Shown here in pieces: positions 41,947-56,900 of a DNA stretch of 64,000 nucleotides. Source of the DNA: Pterobdella sp. o SKG-2022. Lineage: Eukaryota > Annelida > Clitellata > Hirudinida > Piscicolidae. The first letter of the stretch is position 1; each line of letters opens with the position of its first letter. The position numbers were made by a program, and so were the translations under genes. The stretch lies in the NCBI GenBank assembly GCA_964035795.1, contig OZ038321.1:20517283-20581282 (forward strand), written 5' to 3'. Under the pieces are notes generated by a model. That model had not been told where the DNA came from and did not search any database. It saw nothing but the letters and a program-made list of their open reading frames with translations.

Positions 41947-44900
41947 CTGTCAAGTTTTAAATATCAACCATTGAACTAACATGTTTATGTAGTTTAACCA
42001 TCAATTAGTTAAGAATACTAAGTTAGGTTTGATTTCAAAAAAAAGAACTTTATTAATACTCACAAATTTCAAAATGATGGAGAGGTAAATTAATGCATCC
42101 AGGAAAGTTTCTCTGTTCGTCCCCCAAACCTGAGCACACTTCTTTGGCACTGGGTAACAACAGAATGAAAGCTACTTCTTGGTTGAATTCAAACATTTCT
42201 TTCACATACAAACGATGTCTACAAATTTCATTTTTGTCAATTTTCAGTTGCTTTAAAAGCTCATTGCAGGATTTAAACACTTGCAAAGCGAACTGTTTAT
42301 GGTCATTTAAGACGTTTGCATTAGATTTGAATGATTTTGTAGATTCTTCACGTGAATTCAAGTTTACTAAGGCATTCCATTCTTTTCTGGCATCAATTAG
42401 TTTCACCAAGGTTAAAAAAATAAAACTAAATAAATAATAAAACATCTACTTGGTCACTTTGGAATTATTTCTGATTTTGATGTATGGGAAAACGTTAGGC
42501 GGGTTTTGGGGAACCAAAATTTTAAGTTGGTCTATGAACGAAGTGACCCTAACGTAACCAATGTACAATCCCTGTGGTAACTTTGTTTTATAGGTTTTAG
42601 CTATGTGGATCTTTTCCTGAAACATGATGAATTATATTTCTCGTAAGAAATCATTTTTAGTAAAAAAACTTTTTAACTTATTTAAACAATCATAAAAAAT
42701 CAATAAAAAGCATAACTCAACTAAAATTATTTTAAATAATCTTTATCAAATGAAATAAAGCAGTACGGGTAGAGTGGCGATGAGGCGATCAGTGAAAGAA
42801 AGACCATCCGACGGAGCAGTGGGAAGGGATATTGATTCGTTTTGCGAAGACAAGATAGCATTAAGTCTTTTTCGCATCAGTTTATTGATGCTATGCCACC
42901 GTAAAGAGGTGGCTAGTTTGGTTTCTTCAGGAATTGATTTTATCAATAAAAATACTTGGGAGCCAATTTCATTGTCTATCAGCATTTCATAATGTAATAC
43001 TCCTAAGTCTTCCAAGTTCACTGCTCTCTGAAGATTGGTTAATGGAAAGTTTAATTTATTATATGTTAATCATTGAAGTTGAAAAAACATTTTTTTACAT
43101 GCTTCTCCTTTGTTAGCTTTTTGGTGTTTTATTAAGTGGATACAATATTGTACGTCTCAAAATTAATCGCTAATTTGAGCGTCTTTTGAAGGAAATTTTC
43201 ACAATAAATTTTGTAATATCTAAAGTAAATTGTCAAAGCTCATAATTGACTAAAACTTCTATAAGAGTTGATAGTTTTTGATAGAAACGCTCAAATTTGC
43301 ATAAAAAATTAAAGCTAATTAGCGAACTTTGAGGTTCTGTAGGGCTTGCAGGATTTTGCTTCTGAATTCAAAAGAGTCGTTCAAATGAGTTGACTTCTGC
43401 AGAGTTCGTTTTAACGTTCTAACACCATCCCAATTGCATACCACCTAGGGAATGATTCAAAACTTTAGCTTTGTTTTATATAAAAACACACTATTAATAT
43501 GTAGCCTAAAATAAAAATTTTTAACACATTGTGTTTCCGAAAATAGGTTTACGACTAAAATTTTTGTTTATTTTTATCATTTTTAGTTTGTATTTTTATT
43601 TTGATTATATTTTATATTTACATAGAATATACTTTTTAAAAGTTCTTATATTATATATTCAAACTTTGTCAAACAAAACAAACGCATAATAAAAAAAATA
43701 GTTTTTCAGAAATAATAAATCGTCATCGAACCCTGGCGAGCCAGTTGAAATGTTTCTTGAGGTTGAAAATAGAAGGAATCTGGTCACACGACACTTGAAC
43801 AGAAGGCAGCATATCTTCACATGTGAGTAGAATTTTGCCTTTTTGGTGCACCAAACTACATAAGTACAAACCCCTAGAATGATAAAAATTAAATAACATT
43901 GTTTATTAATGAAAATTTGTTAAAAAAAATTAAGCTCATAAAATTTGTTGATGGGTAAGATTTTAAAGAAGTTTGAAGCTTCGCTTGAAATATTTTCAAC
44001 AAAGGTTGTAGCACAAACAGACGAATAATTTTCCAATTAAAGCAAAGCAGTTTTTATGTAGAATAAAGGGATACTATGTTTTCATAGAATAAACTGAATA
44101 TGTTAGAAAAACAATTTTTTCGTATATAACATAAATCTTCAATGACATCATATATAATTTACAAGACTCGATGATTTAAAGCTGTTGTCTAGCAAACAAT
44201 TATGAGTAATTTTACCTCATGGTCAATTGCTTGTATCGGCACGTAGAATAATCGTCATTGACAAAAGAAAAATAAGATTCAAGATAAGAAAAGCTGTTCT
44301 TACTTATTCATACTCAATAATTGAGAGTTTTCATAATTTCTATTGTTCAGATAAATATTTGCATGAATAACACAGTATTTAAAAATGATAAGATATTAAT
44401 GTTCTTATTTGCATAAGGTTTTATTAAACGAAAGTACTGGACGTGTAGTATTAACTTTTTGAAGGACTTGTTCAGCTTGGTACTACTTCCAAACCACTTT
44501 TTGATGCTTCGTTTCACCTTCTTCTTTGTCAACAACAACGAATCGTCGTAACCTTTATGGAGTTTTATCTTTAAGAATTTTTCTTTCACGAAAAAAATTT
44601 TTCATCAATTATTTAAAATTTTGATGATATGAAAAAATAATTTTAATTTTTCAGTATTGTTTTGAATATATCCAGTTGGGTATGGAGTTTTATTTCTATT
44701 TATAAACAGCTTATAAACCTTCTTCTGCAGTGATTTTTTCCCATTGTCTACTCCAAAAGAAATAATTTTTCACGGTTTTTTCAGAAAGAACTATAATTAA
44801 CAATATACTCAACCTGATCATAAAACACTATTTTTATTTTTTTTTAAAGTAAATTTTTTTGAATTGTATCCACATGAAACAAATTATAATAGTTTTCAAT

Positions 44901-45118
44901 TATTGTTATATCCAACAATACAATTTCCAATATTTGATGATCCAAACTTGAAACATTGATGTCTCTAATGATTCAAACTTAAAATTTATGACACATGAAG
45001 CCATTGTTTTAAAAACTTAATTATTAAAAAGTATCCGACCCTGGAACCTTCTGAGTAGTAAAATAAATAAAAACCGAGCGTCCATATTATATTTCAAGGA
45101 TAACAAGCTATAAGTTTC

Positions 45119-45149
<31 letters not shown>

Positions 45150-48100
45150 GCATTTATTTCTTAGTTTCACATTGCACTATATTCCCAGTTCTGGAATATT
45201 TATTTTAAAAAACTATCCTTTCAATATGTTACGTTGCAAAACTGAACATAAATTACAAACAGTAATACAATACAAGGCAAAGATTGATTGAGACGAAGTG
45301 ATGAAATGTAATAAACTAATGGCAAGATGAATAATATATGCTAACATGTAGCATGCTAATTTATAACACACAGCACAAAATGTATGGGTTTTTAAAAAAT
45401 TTTCTTGTTTTACTCTTTGGGGCAAAAGTTTTGACTGCTTTGTTAAATTTTCATTAATATATCTGTATATTTATTGTATAATTTTTTTAGTATCGTTTTA
45501 GTTATTTTGTCACCATTTTTTCTTAATTATCGTGAAATATTCTCAAAAAAATAGCAATATTTTTTTAATCTGTTTTTATAAGACTGGATATTTTGAATTT
45601 TTACAAACTTTTTTTAAAATACCTAAACTTTTTAAATGCTTTTTCAAAAATAAAAATAATTCTTGTATATAAATTGTTTATTTTTTTTATAAATAAAACT
45701 TGATAAAATGATCGCACACTTCTAAAAATTTATGTATTACTTTCACTTTTACTCAATAAATATTTTTCATAAAAGATGTTTGCGTGTTTGATTAAAAAAC
45801 ATAACAAATTTCATACTTAATCATACTTTTAAGCTCATTTAATAAATACTTTGTGTTTGTTGTCTTTACTTTTCAATAATGAAGGTAATTTTGAACAAAT
45901 TTTTCTGTTTACTTAAAGGTATGATATAGCGCGCAATATCAAAGCAGGCTAAAACAAAAGCGCTTGAGTTTAGTAGAAAATCTTTGTTGATGAAAGCTAT
46001 GATATAGTTCAATTTTAAAGTAACCGCAATTATTTTTGAAACTCTGACGAGCGCAGATAAGCGAGAGTGTTTAAAAATGGGAGCTATGAAGGGCAGTCAT
46101 AGGATGTTTGAGAAATCATGCTGATGAAGCTAAACAACAAAAATGAAGTGGTCTTACAATTTTTCAAATGTTGAAAAAATTGTTTAAATAAGCAGAGTGT
46201 CCTTAAAAGTAAAACCAACTATCCTATGTAATTTGATCTGGCATGTATGAATGTGCATGTGATCAAAGCAGGCACAAAAAAAAGCTGTAGTACTTAGTTT
46301 CAAAAAAATTATTTTGCGCATGATTTTAAAAAGACTGAAATTTAGAAAAAAAAAATGAATAGGGGGTTAGCAGCATTGTTGCATAGGATAAACTGAGACA
46401 GTGAGAGAATTTTTGTGTTCAAATATACATAAATTATATGAATGTTTTCAAAAAAGAATTTTATCACTAATTTGTATAAATTAGTTATTTTGGTTAAATA
46501 TTGGTGTTTGTGGCTGTTTGTGACGTGGGGATTCATGGTTGGATTACTCGACAAGAATATCTTTCAAGGCCGGTCATCTCTTGTAGAACATGAGATTTTA
46601 AAAGCATTATTTTTGAGTCAGCTGAATATTATAAGTTCACGTTTCAAACAAGTTTTTAGAGAGTGGTTGAAAACTGGATAAAAAACTATGGGGTTTAAGT
46701 TACTGGTTTGTTTTTGAAAAAGTTCAAAATAAAAACCAAGATAAATTAATCTAATTAGATTATACTGCTGTACATGTCTTACAGAAGTCGGCCTAGATTA
46801 TTGATACTACTGTAGCTTAATTCATAAAATAAGCCTTTTTTTGAAGTGAATTTTTATAGACTGTCAGCCCGAGCAAACGTCCAGCTTTAAATTATCTAAT
46901 TCAAGATCCGCCGTTCCCACATTTTGGCAATTTGCCTTGGTGTAGTCAACAAGAAATGCTTTTTTGCCTAGCCAAACAACAACAAAAAACAGGTGTCAAG
47001 TTTGTTGCAGTTCAAAGTCAAATTTTTCTGACATAAATGTTGAACTAACCAAGTTGGAAGCCCACATTTCACGCAGTGATGGTTGAATTGAAGTGATTTG
47101 AATGATTTGGAAAATCTTTTTCAAATTTATATATAATATTAATTGCTGTGTTTACAATAGTTGTTTTTCCTCCTTAGTTTTAGGTTTTAGAACCCTATTC
47201 GAATTAAAAAAAAAAGATTTGAATGACTTCAAAGAAATAAGCAAACTGACTGATGAGTTGTCTTTTGTTGTTTTTAACGTTTGCCAAGATTAGTTCCAAT
47301 TCATTTTGCTTGCCAGCTGCTCGCATCGTCTTCCAGTCTAAATACAATCCATAAATATCAAATGTTATGCAGTGTTTATTATGTTTATTAAGAAGAATAA
47401 AATGCATAAATCATTGAAAAAAAATTTTTATAAAACAAATAAATTTTTTGAAGTATATCTTTGAATAAATAACAAATTGAATTCATAAAAAATAAAGATA
47501 TACATGTAAAAATATTGATGCCGAAACATGTTTAACTTCAAAATAAAACAATTATCTAGTTAATATAGCGGTAGAAATGGGAAACCTTTTTTTGATTCCG
47601 ACGAGGTATTACTTTTAATACTCGCTTCGGCAGTTTTGTTGTTCGGCTGTTTGTTCAAGGTGTTTTGAATTCCATCAGATTTAACATTATTTGATATATT
47701 GAGGGTGTTGTTCATAACAGAATAAGCATTAATTACAGCGCTTGTGCTGTTTGAAAGATTCAAATCGGCTCTTCTATGTCTGTTGAGTTTATAGCTATTC
47801 AAAAAGCAGATGTTTTTTTGAAACTTTTGGTTTTCTACGCTCAAAAAAAAATTTTTATTTTTTTGAAACTTCTTTTTTCTATCTTCGACATTTTCCGTAA
47901 CCTTGTCTTCGAAAGCGTGCATGCAAGACAAGTTTGCCATATCATTAGAAAACTTCATGAAACTCATTTTATTGGTATCATTTAAGCGTGTGTTATCAGT
48001 TTTTTCATTTTTTTGGACACAATGCAGTTCGCCAGGGTCGGACCTTGAATAAGTAATCAGGTCTTTTTCTAGGTTATTTCCTGATTCAGCGGTTTTTACT

Positions 48101-51100
48101 TTTGTAGTTATGATCTGGTTATTCTTTATGCCATTATTGTCATTGATTTCATTTTTTTTACATACGTCATTGTTGTTATTTTTGATTATTTCATTGTTGT
48201 TTTTATTCACGTTATTGGAATTAGCAGCGTCATGGCATGAGTTATGGTGTGAGCGTTCTGCTTTTGAACTGCGTGCATTTTTTTTTATGTTTCCTCCTGC
48301 TGACCTATAACAGAGTAGACACTTAGTTCAGATTTTAAACATTTTTAATGTCACATATGTGTGTGAATGTTTAAACGTTTGTTTTAAAAAAATTTTACTA
48401 AAAATTTTTTCATTAAAAGTAGAATGAATAGTATTTTATATGAAAAATAATTATATTTTAATCGAAAAAAGAAATGATATTTAAATGAGAAAATTTTAAA
48501 ATTTCCTTACAGTTGCCATGTAACCGAATGTGGTGTTGTGCTTCTTCTGTACTGTATGGGTATATACGTTGTATTAATTATAATGAAGTTTTAGCTATGA
48601 ACCTTCATAACTCGTTTAATACTTTTTGATTATATACACCAAAATGAGTTTTTAAAATACATTTATTTTTTTATTTTAACTTTTTATGTGCCAAGCCTTA
48701 TCACGAAACTTCAATTCTATCACAGTTTTAGTATCACTGAAACTTTATAATAAAAAATGAAACAAGATATTTAAAACCTTTTATTCGGACAATAAAAGAT
48801 CAAAATATATTTGAAAATAGATATATGCAACATTTTTAAAAGATTCGCTTAAATTCAATTTATTTAAAATTTTTCTTGAAGCGTTTATAAAATTTTAACA
48901 AAAACCAACATTTTCTGCGTCACACAGTAACTAAAAAGCAGATTTTGCTTCTTTACTTCTTTTGTCTTTCTGAGTTAGCGATTATTTTTAATTGGTCTCG
49001 ACCAAATATCTTGTGTGAATCCAAATAATGGTTAAAAAATACTGTAAAAAACAGATGCTGAAAAAATTGCTTTGAAAAGATTGAAGTTTTCTTTTTTTAC
49101 AGCAATCTTTATTCAAAACATTATCCAAATTGGAATTTTTAAGAATTAATTAAAAATTCTATTCTCGTTTCCAAGTTTTTTTGAAATTTTTTCTAATTAT
49201 TATTTTCTAAAATTGGAAAAAAAATTTTTGATATTTTTTGAAATTTGTCTACACAAGATTCCGATTTCAGTCACGATAAAATTCCACAACGTAAACGCAA
49301 AATAGCCAATAGCACGTCAAAATCTGATCTCTCATTGTTAGCAATTTCATCGATAAATTTGACTTAAGCTCCAAATAGCTACATATTTTAACAATTATCA
49401 GCTGAATTCCATAAAGACCAGAAATAAAAAACGCTTTGTTAAACTTGCAACTTTTAAAAGAATTTAAGCTTTTGGTTCTTGTCACAGGTGGCTGCTATTT
49501 CTCGAAACGTTTGATGTTTTGATTAAATTCATTTTTAGACATTAAACTATTTTTTCTTCATTTTTAAAAATTATAGTTTTTTGTTCATGTTTTAATTAAA
49601 TAGCCAAAAATTCGGATAAGGAAGCAAAGATATTACTTACTTTTTGTATATATGTTATATTTTAATATTATAAATGTTGTGTTGCATTGCTCTAAATTTC
49701 ACATTCATTTGAGACTCACACGATCAGTCCTATTTGCAGCTTCATTGGAATCTGTGGTTCAAAAAAATAATTTTCATAAAGTTGAATTTCTAAAAATAAA
49801 TTGGCGTGCTCTGACGTTTCCAATTCCTTTAAACTAAAAAACAATAGTAAAGCTTTTCATTGAGTGTTCTCATGGACCAAAAGAAAGATTTTCAAAATAA
49901 CTTAAGACCATTGGGGTAACAAAAAAAACAATGTTAACTGTTCTCACCTTCATCTCCAGATTCATCTGTTTCTGCTGTAGACCAATCCAAACCTGCCAAA
50001 GGTTTTCAGACTATGTTAGGTAGAGTAGGACTTTTTGAATTTTTTATAGTATTTTGATGAGTGTTTTGGAACTTGATAGAAAGAAAATAGGTTTTAAATA
50101 TGAGTATGGAATATTATCTATGATCCAGATCTGATGTCTTATTTTCAACGTTATAAAGCGTAGACTTTAATGGCTATATTAAAACATTATAAAGTTTTAA
50201 TTAAAAACGATAACACATAGTTGATAAAAAAGCTAAAATAACTGGTAAAACGCTTATTTGAAAAAATATGTTGGATGGAAAATTTATTCTGACATAAGTG
50301 AAGTATAGACTGTGTTCTAAAGATAGCATCAATTTAGTAGCATGGCATTTAATCAAATTCTCCATCGCATACACATGCATGCATTATAATGATTACAAGC
50401 ATTATTATTATTAGTTGTGAGATGAACATATATAACATGATTTTTTATTATCAAAAATATCATTTTTCAGTAATATTTATAATTCTAAATAAATTTTTTA
50501 ATTTATAGAATAAAATTTATAATAGTAATAACTTCAAAAACAGCATGAAAAAGCTTAATTTATTTAAGAAGCTCAAAATCTATACACTTATAAAGATTTT
50601 TAAAACAAGATATTTTAAAATTAGCAACGATGCTTTCACCAGAAGCTACACCATCGTCAAGTAATGATTTCGATAATGTAAGCACAACCCAAGAAAAACT
50701 TGGTAGTTTTTTCAAATATATCTTTCGATCTTCCAATACGTTTTTATTTTGATTGTTATGTGATTTAATGAGATAATCATATCTGAAGTCTTACTTGAAG
50801 ACGTGGTTAGTCTGCTGCAGAATGAACAAGTGTATGTCTGGTCAAAACTGACTCTGTAGGAACGGAGGTTTTATATGGGTTACTTGAAACTCATATTCAG
50901 TAAAGAATTCTTTTCAATTCAAAAATAAAATTTCTGTAATAAACATATTGGTTTTAGAATCATATTATAAGTTTGAAATTTATGTGAAATCAAGTCCATT
51001 TATGGCTAAAATAGTTGAATATTAATTAGTAGAAATATCGGCAAAAAGACCCGTTTACGCAGGTTTGAAGCACGCAACAAAAAGCTTCGTAATGGCAGGG

Positions 51101-53883
51101 CAAAACCAAGCGCTAGATGCAAGCAATAGAAAAACAAACAACGGGTAAAAAAATAAAAGTTATGTGAAAAACAAATCGAGACCATTTCTCACTTCATATC
51201 TGGACTCTTAATATCTTTTGAGCACGAAAATATTGAATGAAAAAACAGAGAGAGAAAATTCATTTTTTGAACATCACACACGTAGTTGAGATTTCAAATT
51301 GAAAAGTGGGATGTGCACCAAATTTGACAATTAAAAAAAGAAAAGGCTTTATCATGAAACAGTCTAATCTACATAGAGCCTAGAAAATGCATCTAAAAGA
51401 ACAAAGGAAACATCGTGTTGAAAAAGTGATAAAAAACACCCTCATAAAGATCTCTATGCCATTTAACGCAAGTATGGTCACAGAGAGGGTAAAATTGTAA
51501 ATCATCTGAATCATTGAATGGAAACGACAAAAAGGGGGAAGAAAAACCAAATTTTAAGGCACAAAAAGCAAAAGAAAGAGCTAATCAAAAAAATCTAAAA
51601 ATTCGAAAAATTAAACTAATGAAAACTGCACAAAGTTTTTAAAAACTTGTTCAACCAAAAACAAAATATACATATTCTAGTTAAAAACCCAAACTATAAA
51701 AATAAACTCTACATCAAGAGACTTCTTAAAATCCCAGTCTAGTTTCAAACCAGTATTTTTTCATAAACAGCTTGCACTCACAGTAATGAAGTTAACAATA
51801 AATGAAGTTTAGAGAATGTAACAATAATTTGATTACGAAGTATCACAAGAAAATGCATACATTTGGAAGTCTGGTTTAGTCTTAAAATTGTTCTGTCGAT
51901 TACCACGTTCACAGCTTTTATTGTAAACACTTTTTTTGAGTTTTTTCAACCCTTGATTTTCGTTGAAAGTTTTTTCTTTAACACTTCGAGTATTAGTCCC
52001 TGTTTCAGTGTTTTTATTCAACGTTAAATCTTCGGTGTTTCCAGCATGGGTTGTGAAGATGCTTTCATCATAATGTGAGACGTGTTGAAAATTCATATTA
52101 CCATTCTTGTTATCAGTTTTATTAGTACAAATATTATCATTTTTATTATTGTTTTTATTGTTTCTAAAACCATTATCACTGTTTTCTTCTTTCCCATTAT
52201 AACCATTATCACCATCTTCATTTTTTTCACCATTCAAATTATTCGCAACGTCAATGTTGAAATGAAATTTTTTCCCTTTTTCTTGATGCTTTAAGTTTGA
52301 AACTCTGTGAAATAGAACGAGTTATAATGAAACATGAAGTGAATCAGAACGAGAAACCATTAAAAATTTTTGGTTCGTGCAAGAATATTACGAGATTAAG
52401 CTCTAACCTACCAATTAATTTTTGATGAATATAATTATCGATTTTTAAAAACGTAGATTTTGAACTAAAATACTGAAAAAAGTTGAATAAACACATATTA
52501 ATTTTTATTGAATCTTCCGATAGTTTTATGTACATGATAGAGTCAAAACTAAGACTCATTATCGGATTGTTAGATTGTGGTAGGAAGGTATCCGGTACGA
52601 ACCAAATATATGATGTCATAAATACTTATACAAACTTTTTTGTTTGTGAAATGAGTTTCGAATTATAACTCTGATTATCATTCAAATGAAGCAAGTCGAA
52701 ATTAAAGATTTTGAAATTAAAGTTCGTTTACTTTCACAAATTTCAAGCCTCGAAGGCATTTCAGTCTATTTTAGTGATGATAATGATACTCTCATGGTAC
52801 AATTGGTGTAAAAATAATATAAAAAAGATTGAAAAATACTTTCAAAACACCATTATTTTTTTTACAACATTAATAAAGGATTTTCTAATTAAAATATTTG
52901 ATAACCGTCTTCATGAAATTCCATTGACATTATAAGACGATTATTACAAAAATTCTCTAGCATTTTATTAAAAAACTGAATAAATCAAAAATATTTAAAT
53001 TTAGATTTTCAAAAGTCTAACTGAAGAAAACATAGAAAACTCGATTCTATCCATCGAAATGAATGCAGACGTTAGCTTATTGGCATTTTTCTAATGTTAG
53101 ACTTACCGAAACTGAATGGTTCCTATAAACAATCTTGTGTTTTTATATTTTTTGCAAAATAATACCTTGTCTAAAACTTTATACTGGTTTTTCCGAAAAA
53201 TTTCAGTTTTAAACATAAGTTAAATGATATGCGCGATGATTTTGGTGGTAGGATTTCGTTGATAAAAGCCGTTATCACAATTTTGTCACTACCCATATTA
53301 TTTGCAACGCCAATATTCAAATGAAATTTTTTCGGTTTTCCCTGATGCTTCAAATTTGAAATTCTGTAAAATAGAACGAGTTATCAATACACAATCTGCA
53401 AAAAATTATTTCCAAAGTTTAATGAATTTCAGCAAGCTTTTTGTAAGTTGAACTCACATTATCAAATGATGTATACAGACATAAACCAAACCCACATCAC
53501 CAACGTGACTTCAAAACATTTATCAAAGTATTTTGATGAGAGAATATCATTATAGAGCCTTTTCCCAAATGGGTGTTCAAAAGAAAATGTGGAATCGATC
53601 GCATGTCATCATTTGTGAGTGATAAAATTCTCTTGAAGTTAATGACACGTTGTAAAGTGGGGCTTTTAATTAAAATAGAGTCATTAGATGTTGAAGTTTT
53701 CATTAAGTCTATGTGAAAAACTATGTTTAAACCCAGTTAGTAATTATAAAAGCACATTTTGAGAAAAGTTTAAGAGTTTTGGCCCGAAATGAAACGCATC
53801 GGACTCTTCTACCTTGGGTTAGTAGTTTTAGTTTCAGTAAGTATACTGTGTTGAAAACTGAATTGATAATATTAATTTTAAAA

Positions 53884-53919
<36 letters not shown>

Positions 53920-56900
53920 AACATAAAAAGTTAATAAAATACTTGAATAAAAATGAAATAATACTAAAACACCAATTCAAATGTTAACGCGTCATAACAT
54001 CTAGAATGCCATAATTACTATTACAAGCGTTTGTCGATTAAAAAAATCAAACATTTTGATTGGTCGCTCTGTTTGTGTATTTAATTATAGCAATAAAGTG
54101 TATGCGGGGTACAGAGTCTGCAAGGCAGACGTCACAAACAGAATTTAAAGAGCAAATTTTCATTCTAATAATAGATTTTAAAAATAAATACATAATAAAT
54201 AATACTATTTATAAACCAACGATCTCTGAATCTGAATATAAAAAAAACAATTAAGCTGATAAAAATAAGTTATTTCAATAATTAAAAAACTATCAGATAA
54301 TTTTTAAAAACTAAATACCTGAGTATTACTCAAAAATTCCTAGTCATGCATTTCATCAACGCCTGCTTCTTCTGCTTGGTGCATTCTCTCTTAATCAGGC
54401 TTGTTAAACTTTATTCAATGCATATTTTAGCATTGTTTATGCCCCGTTTTTTTCCTTTTAGCACTTCATGCATTAGGAGCTTTATCGCCATCTTTAGCTT
54501 TGGCTTACAAGCAAGAACCTTATCGTCTTTTAACAAATTTCCGAGATGAAAAAGAACAAATATAAAAACAGATAATTAACTCATATAGACTATAATTTCC
54601 TAAACAAAGTTTTTCCACTAAAAATTTTTCTTGAAAAAGAATCAATTTTTTTTCAGTTCTTTTTACGATTTTTGTTTATTTTACTGGTCCATACAGCTTT
54701 TTTCAGTATTTTATTCTCTAGCTCACGTGCAACATTAAAATTAGTTTTTGTGAAATATTTTCGTTTTAATTGTTATTTGTTTTAAAATTCACATTCAGTT
54801 ATTTATTTCTTTATAAATTTATTTAGTTAGATATTAGTCAAAGAATTTTAAAACAAATGATAATTTGTTATAAACTTGATAATAAAAATAAAAACAATAA
54901 TAATAATAATTGATAGAAAAAAAATAAAATAAAAGCGTAAAATGATATGCGAATCATTGAAAAACAAGAAGTTTTACAAAGAGCGATAAAATTAGCTATA
55001 AACACATAACTTGTAAATGTTTGAAAAAGTTTTTTATTGGAATTATGATTGAATTTAAAAGTAATATATTTATTATTAGTGATTTAAATTTATAAATTTT
55101 GACTTTGAAGTTTTATACTTCATTAAAAATTTTCAGTTTCAATAGATGCAGTTTTTCAAAGCCCTTTTAAATTATACCACTCCACTTTTCAACTTTTCAA
55201 GTTTTGAGTGTAAAAACAGTTTTTTAAAAAATCTAATTATTTGTTTAAGTGCGATTCTTTTCAAAAGGGAAATTCTTGACTGTTATGTTCAAAAAAGTTT
55301 TTGAGATAAAAGAAAAATCACCAGAGTTACATAGTTCCACAATCACATGCGAGTTGCACTTAATTTTTTAATTAACAAAAACATTTTCTAATGGCCTTAC
55401 AGACCAGAACTTTTTTTCAAGCATAATTTGTTTTAATATGATAATAACACTAATAATAAAGGTAAACAGAGAGGGTAGCATGGCTCATGTAGTAGGTATG
55501 GCAACTGAAAAAGATACACTGTCAAAAGAAACAATCAAAGAATTAAAAAATTATCACGATAAGTTCTACAAATAAAAGAATACAAAACAGCCACGAAGAT
55601 TTTGAGGTATAGCTTAAAAAGTGAAGATTTTCTCATCACATTGGTGCACAACACTAGTGAAAAGCTGTACCAGCAAGATAGAGTTTTCGATAAAAAATAT
55701 TTTTAAAAATATAGGTTTTTTGAAACAACTTCTTTCATGTAGCTTAGCGGAAATTATCAAAGTTTTGGGCTTTATAATCAGGTTTCAAATTTTTATTTCA
55801 AAGCTATTTATACAGTTAAAAATAGATTCTCTAATACTGCATAATTAAAAGTTTTTTTTTTATTATTGAGTTATTCAAGATAGTAGTTAGTTATCTATAT
55901 AGCACCAAAAAATAAACCCTGAAACGCTGAAAATACAATTTAACCCGTGTTCTCATCCTAATAGCCTTTTCCATAGTCTTAAAGCTTTTTCCTAAACCTA
56001 TTCAAACTTATAAAAACATAACTAACTTTGCATCTGAATCCTCAACAACAATGGGTGAAGGAGAATTTGATGAAGAGTAAGGGGAAGATGCGGAAAATGT
56101 GAGAAAAGAAAAAGTGTTTGTAGATAATGGAGAAGGAGACGTGAGAAAAAGACTAATGAGAGATGTCGATGACGATGGTATTGAAGATGATGGTTGAAGT
56201 GAGCTTGTTGATGAGAAAGAAAAAAATGTTGGTTGTGGTGTTGAAGAAGAAGGTGGTGATGATGACGAAGATATCGATGATGATGTTTGAGATGAAATAG
56301 ATGATGAAGAGGATGCAATCGCTTCAAAAGTTGAAAATGAGGTTTGTAATACATCTTCAGCTTTGAGTTCTATGCATTTGAAGTTTTGGTGGTCTTTTAA
56401 TAGTACCAATTTTTGTCTTTCATTTCTATCGTAAAGTTTTTTGTTTTGTTGTTCATCAAGACAATTATTTGATGTCAGTGAACCTTTTTCATAACTTTGA
56501 TGAATGTTGTGTATCTCTGAATTTTTGCTAGAGATATTTTTAAACTCTTTTCTATTTGTATCTTCATTGTTTGGCTCATTTCTGTTTTCTCCAAACTGAT
56601 TTCCAAAATTGTATTTGCTTGCGTTTGAACCATGTAAATCAGTATAATTCTCCATAAGCACTTTATTGTCTAATTTAGTGTCTGATTGGCAACGAGCAAA
56701 ATTCAATCTCACGTTTGAGCATCTTGCACTTTCGAAATTCGTTTTCCTATTCACTAATTTGCTTAATTTTTGATTAAATGTTTTTTGCTTTTTGTTTGAG
56801 CTAGTCAAATAGTAGTTTCCCTTTTCATTTGAAAGTTCATTGTTGTTCTTGTCAATGCTTTTCTTGTTGTCTCCTTGCATACATATCTTCTCCAAGATGA

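Noticed and set aside
42053..42437. Plus-strand frame of 114 codons
   Set aside because: Antisense shadow of exon 11 of the large minus-strand gene.
46020..46140. CTGACGAG and CTGATGA motifs resembling a hammerhead ribozyme core
   Set aside because: No GAAA box or pairing stem II at the right distance.
53497..53703. 68-codon minus-strand frame starting MKTSTSNDS
   Set aside because: Reads somewhat protein-like but has no splice border in a usable phase and overlaps no conserved feature. Too short to support.
56022..56354. 110-codon His/Leu-rich frame on the minus strand
   Set aside because: Shadow of the Ser-rich end of exon 1 of the large gene in another frame.
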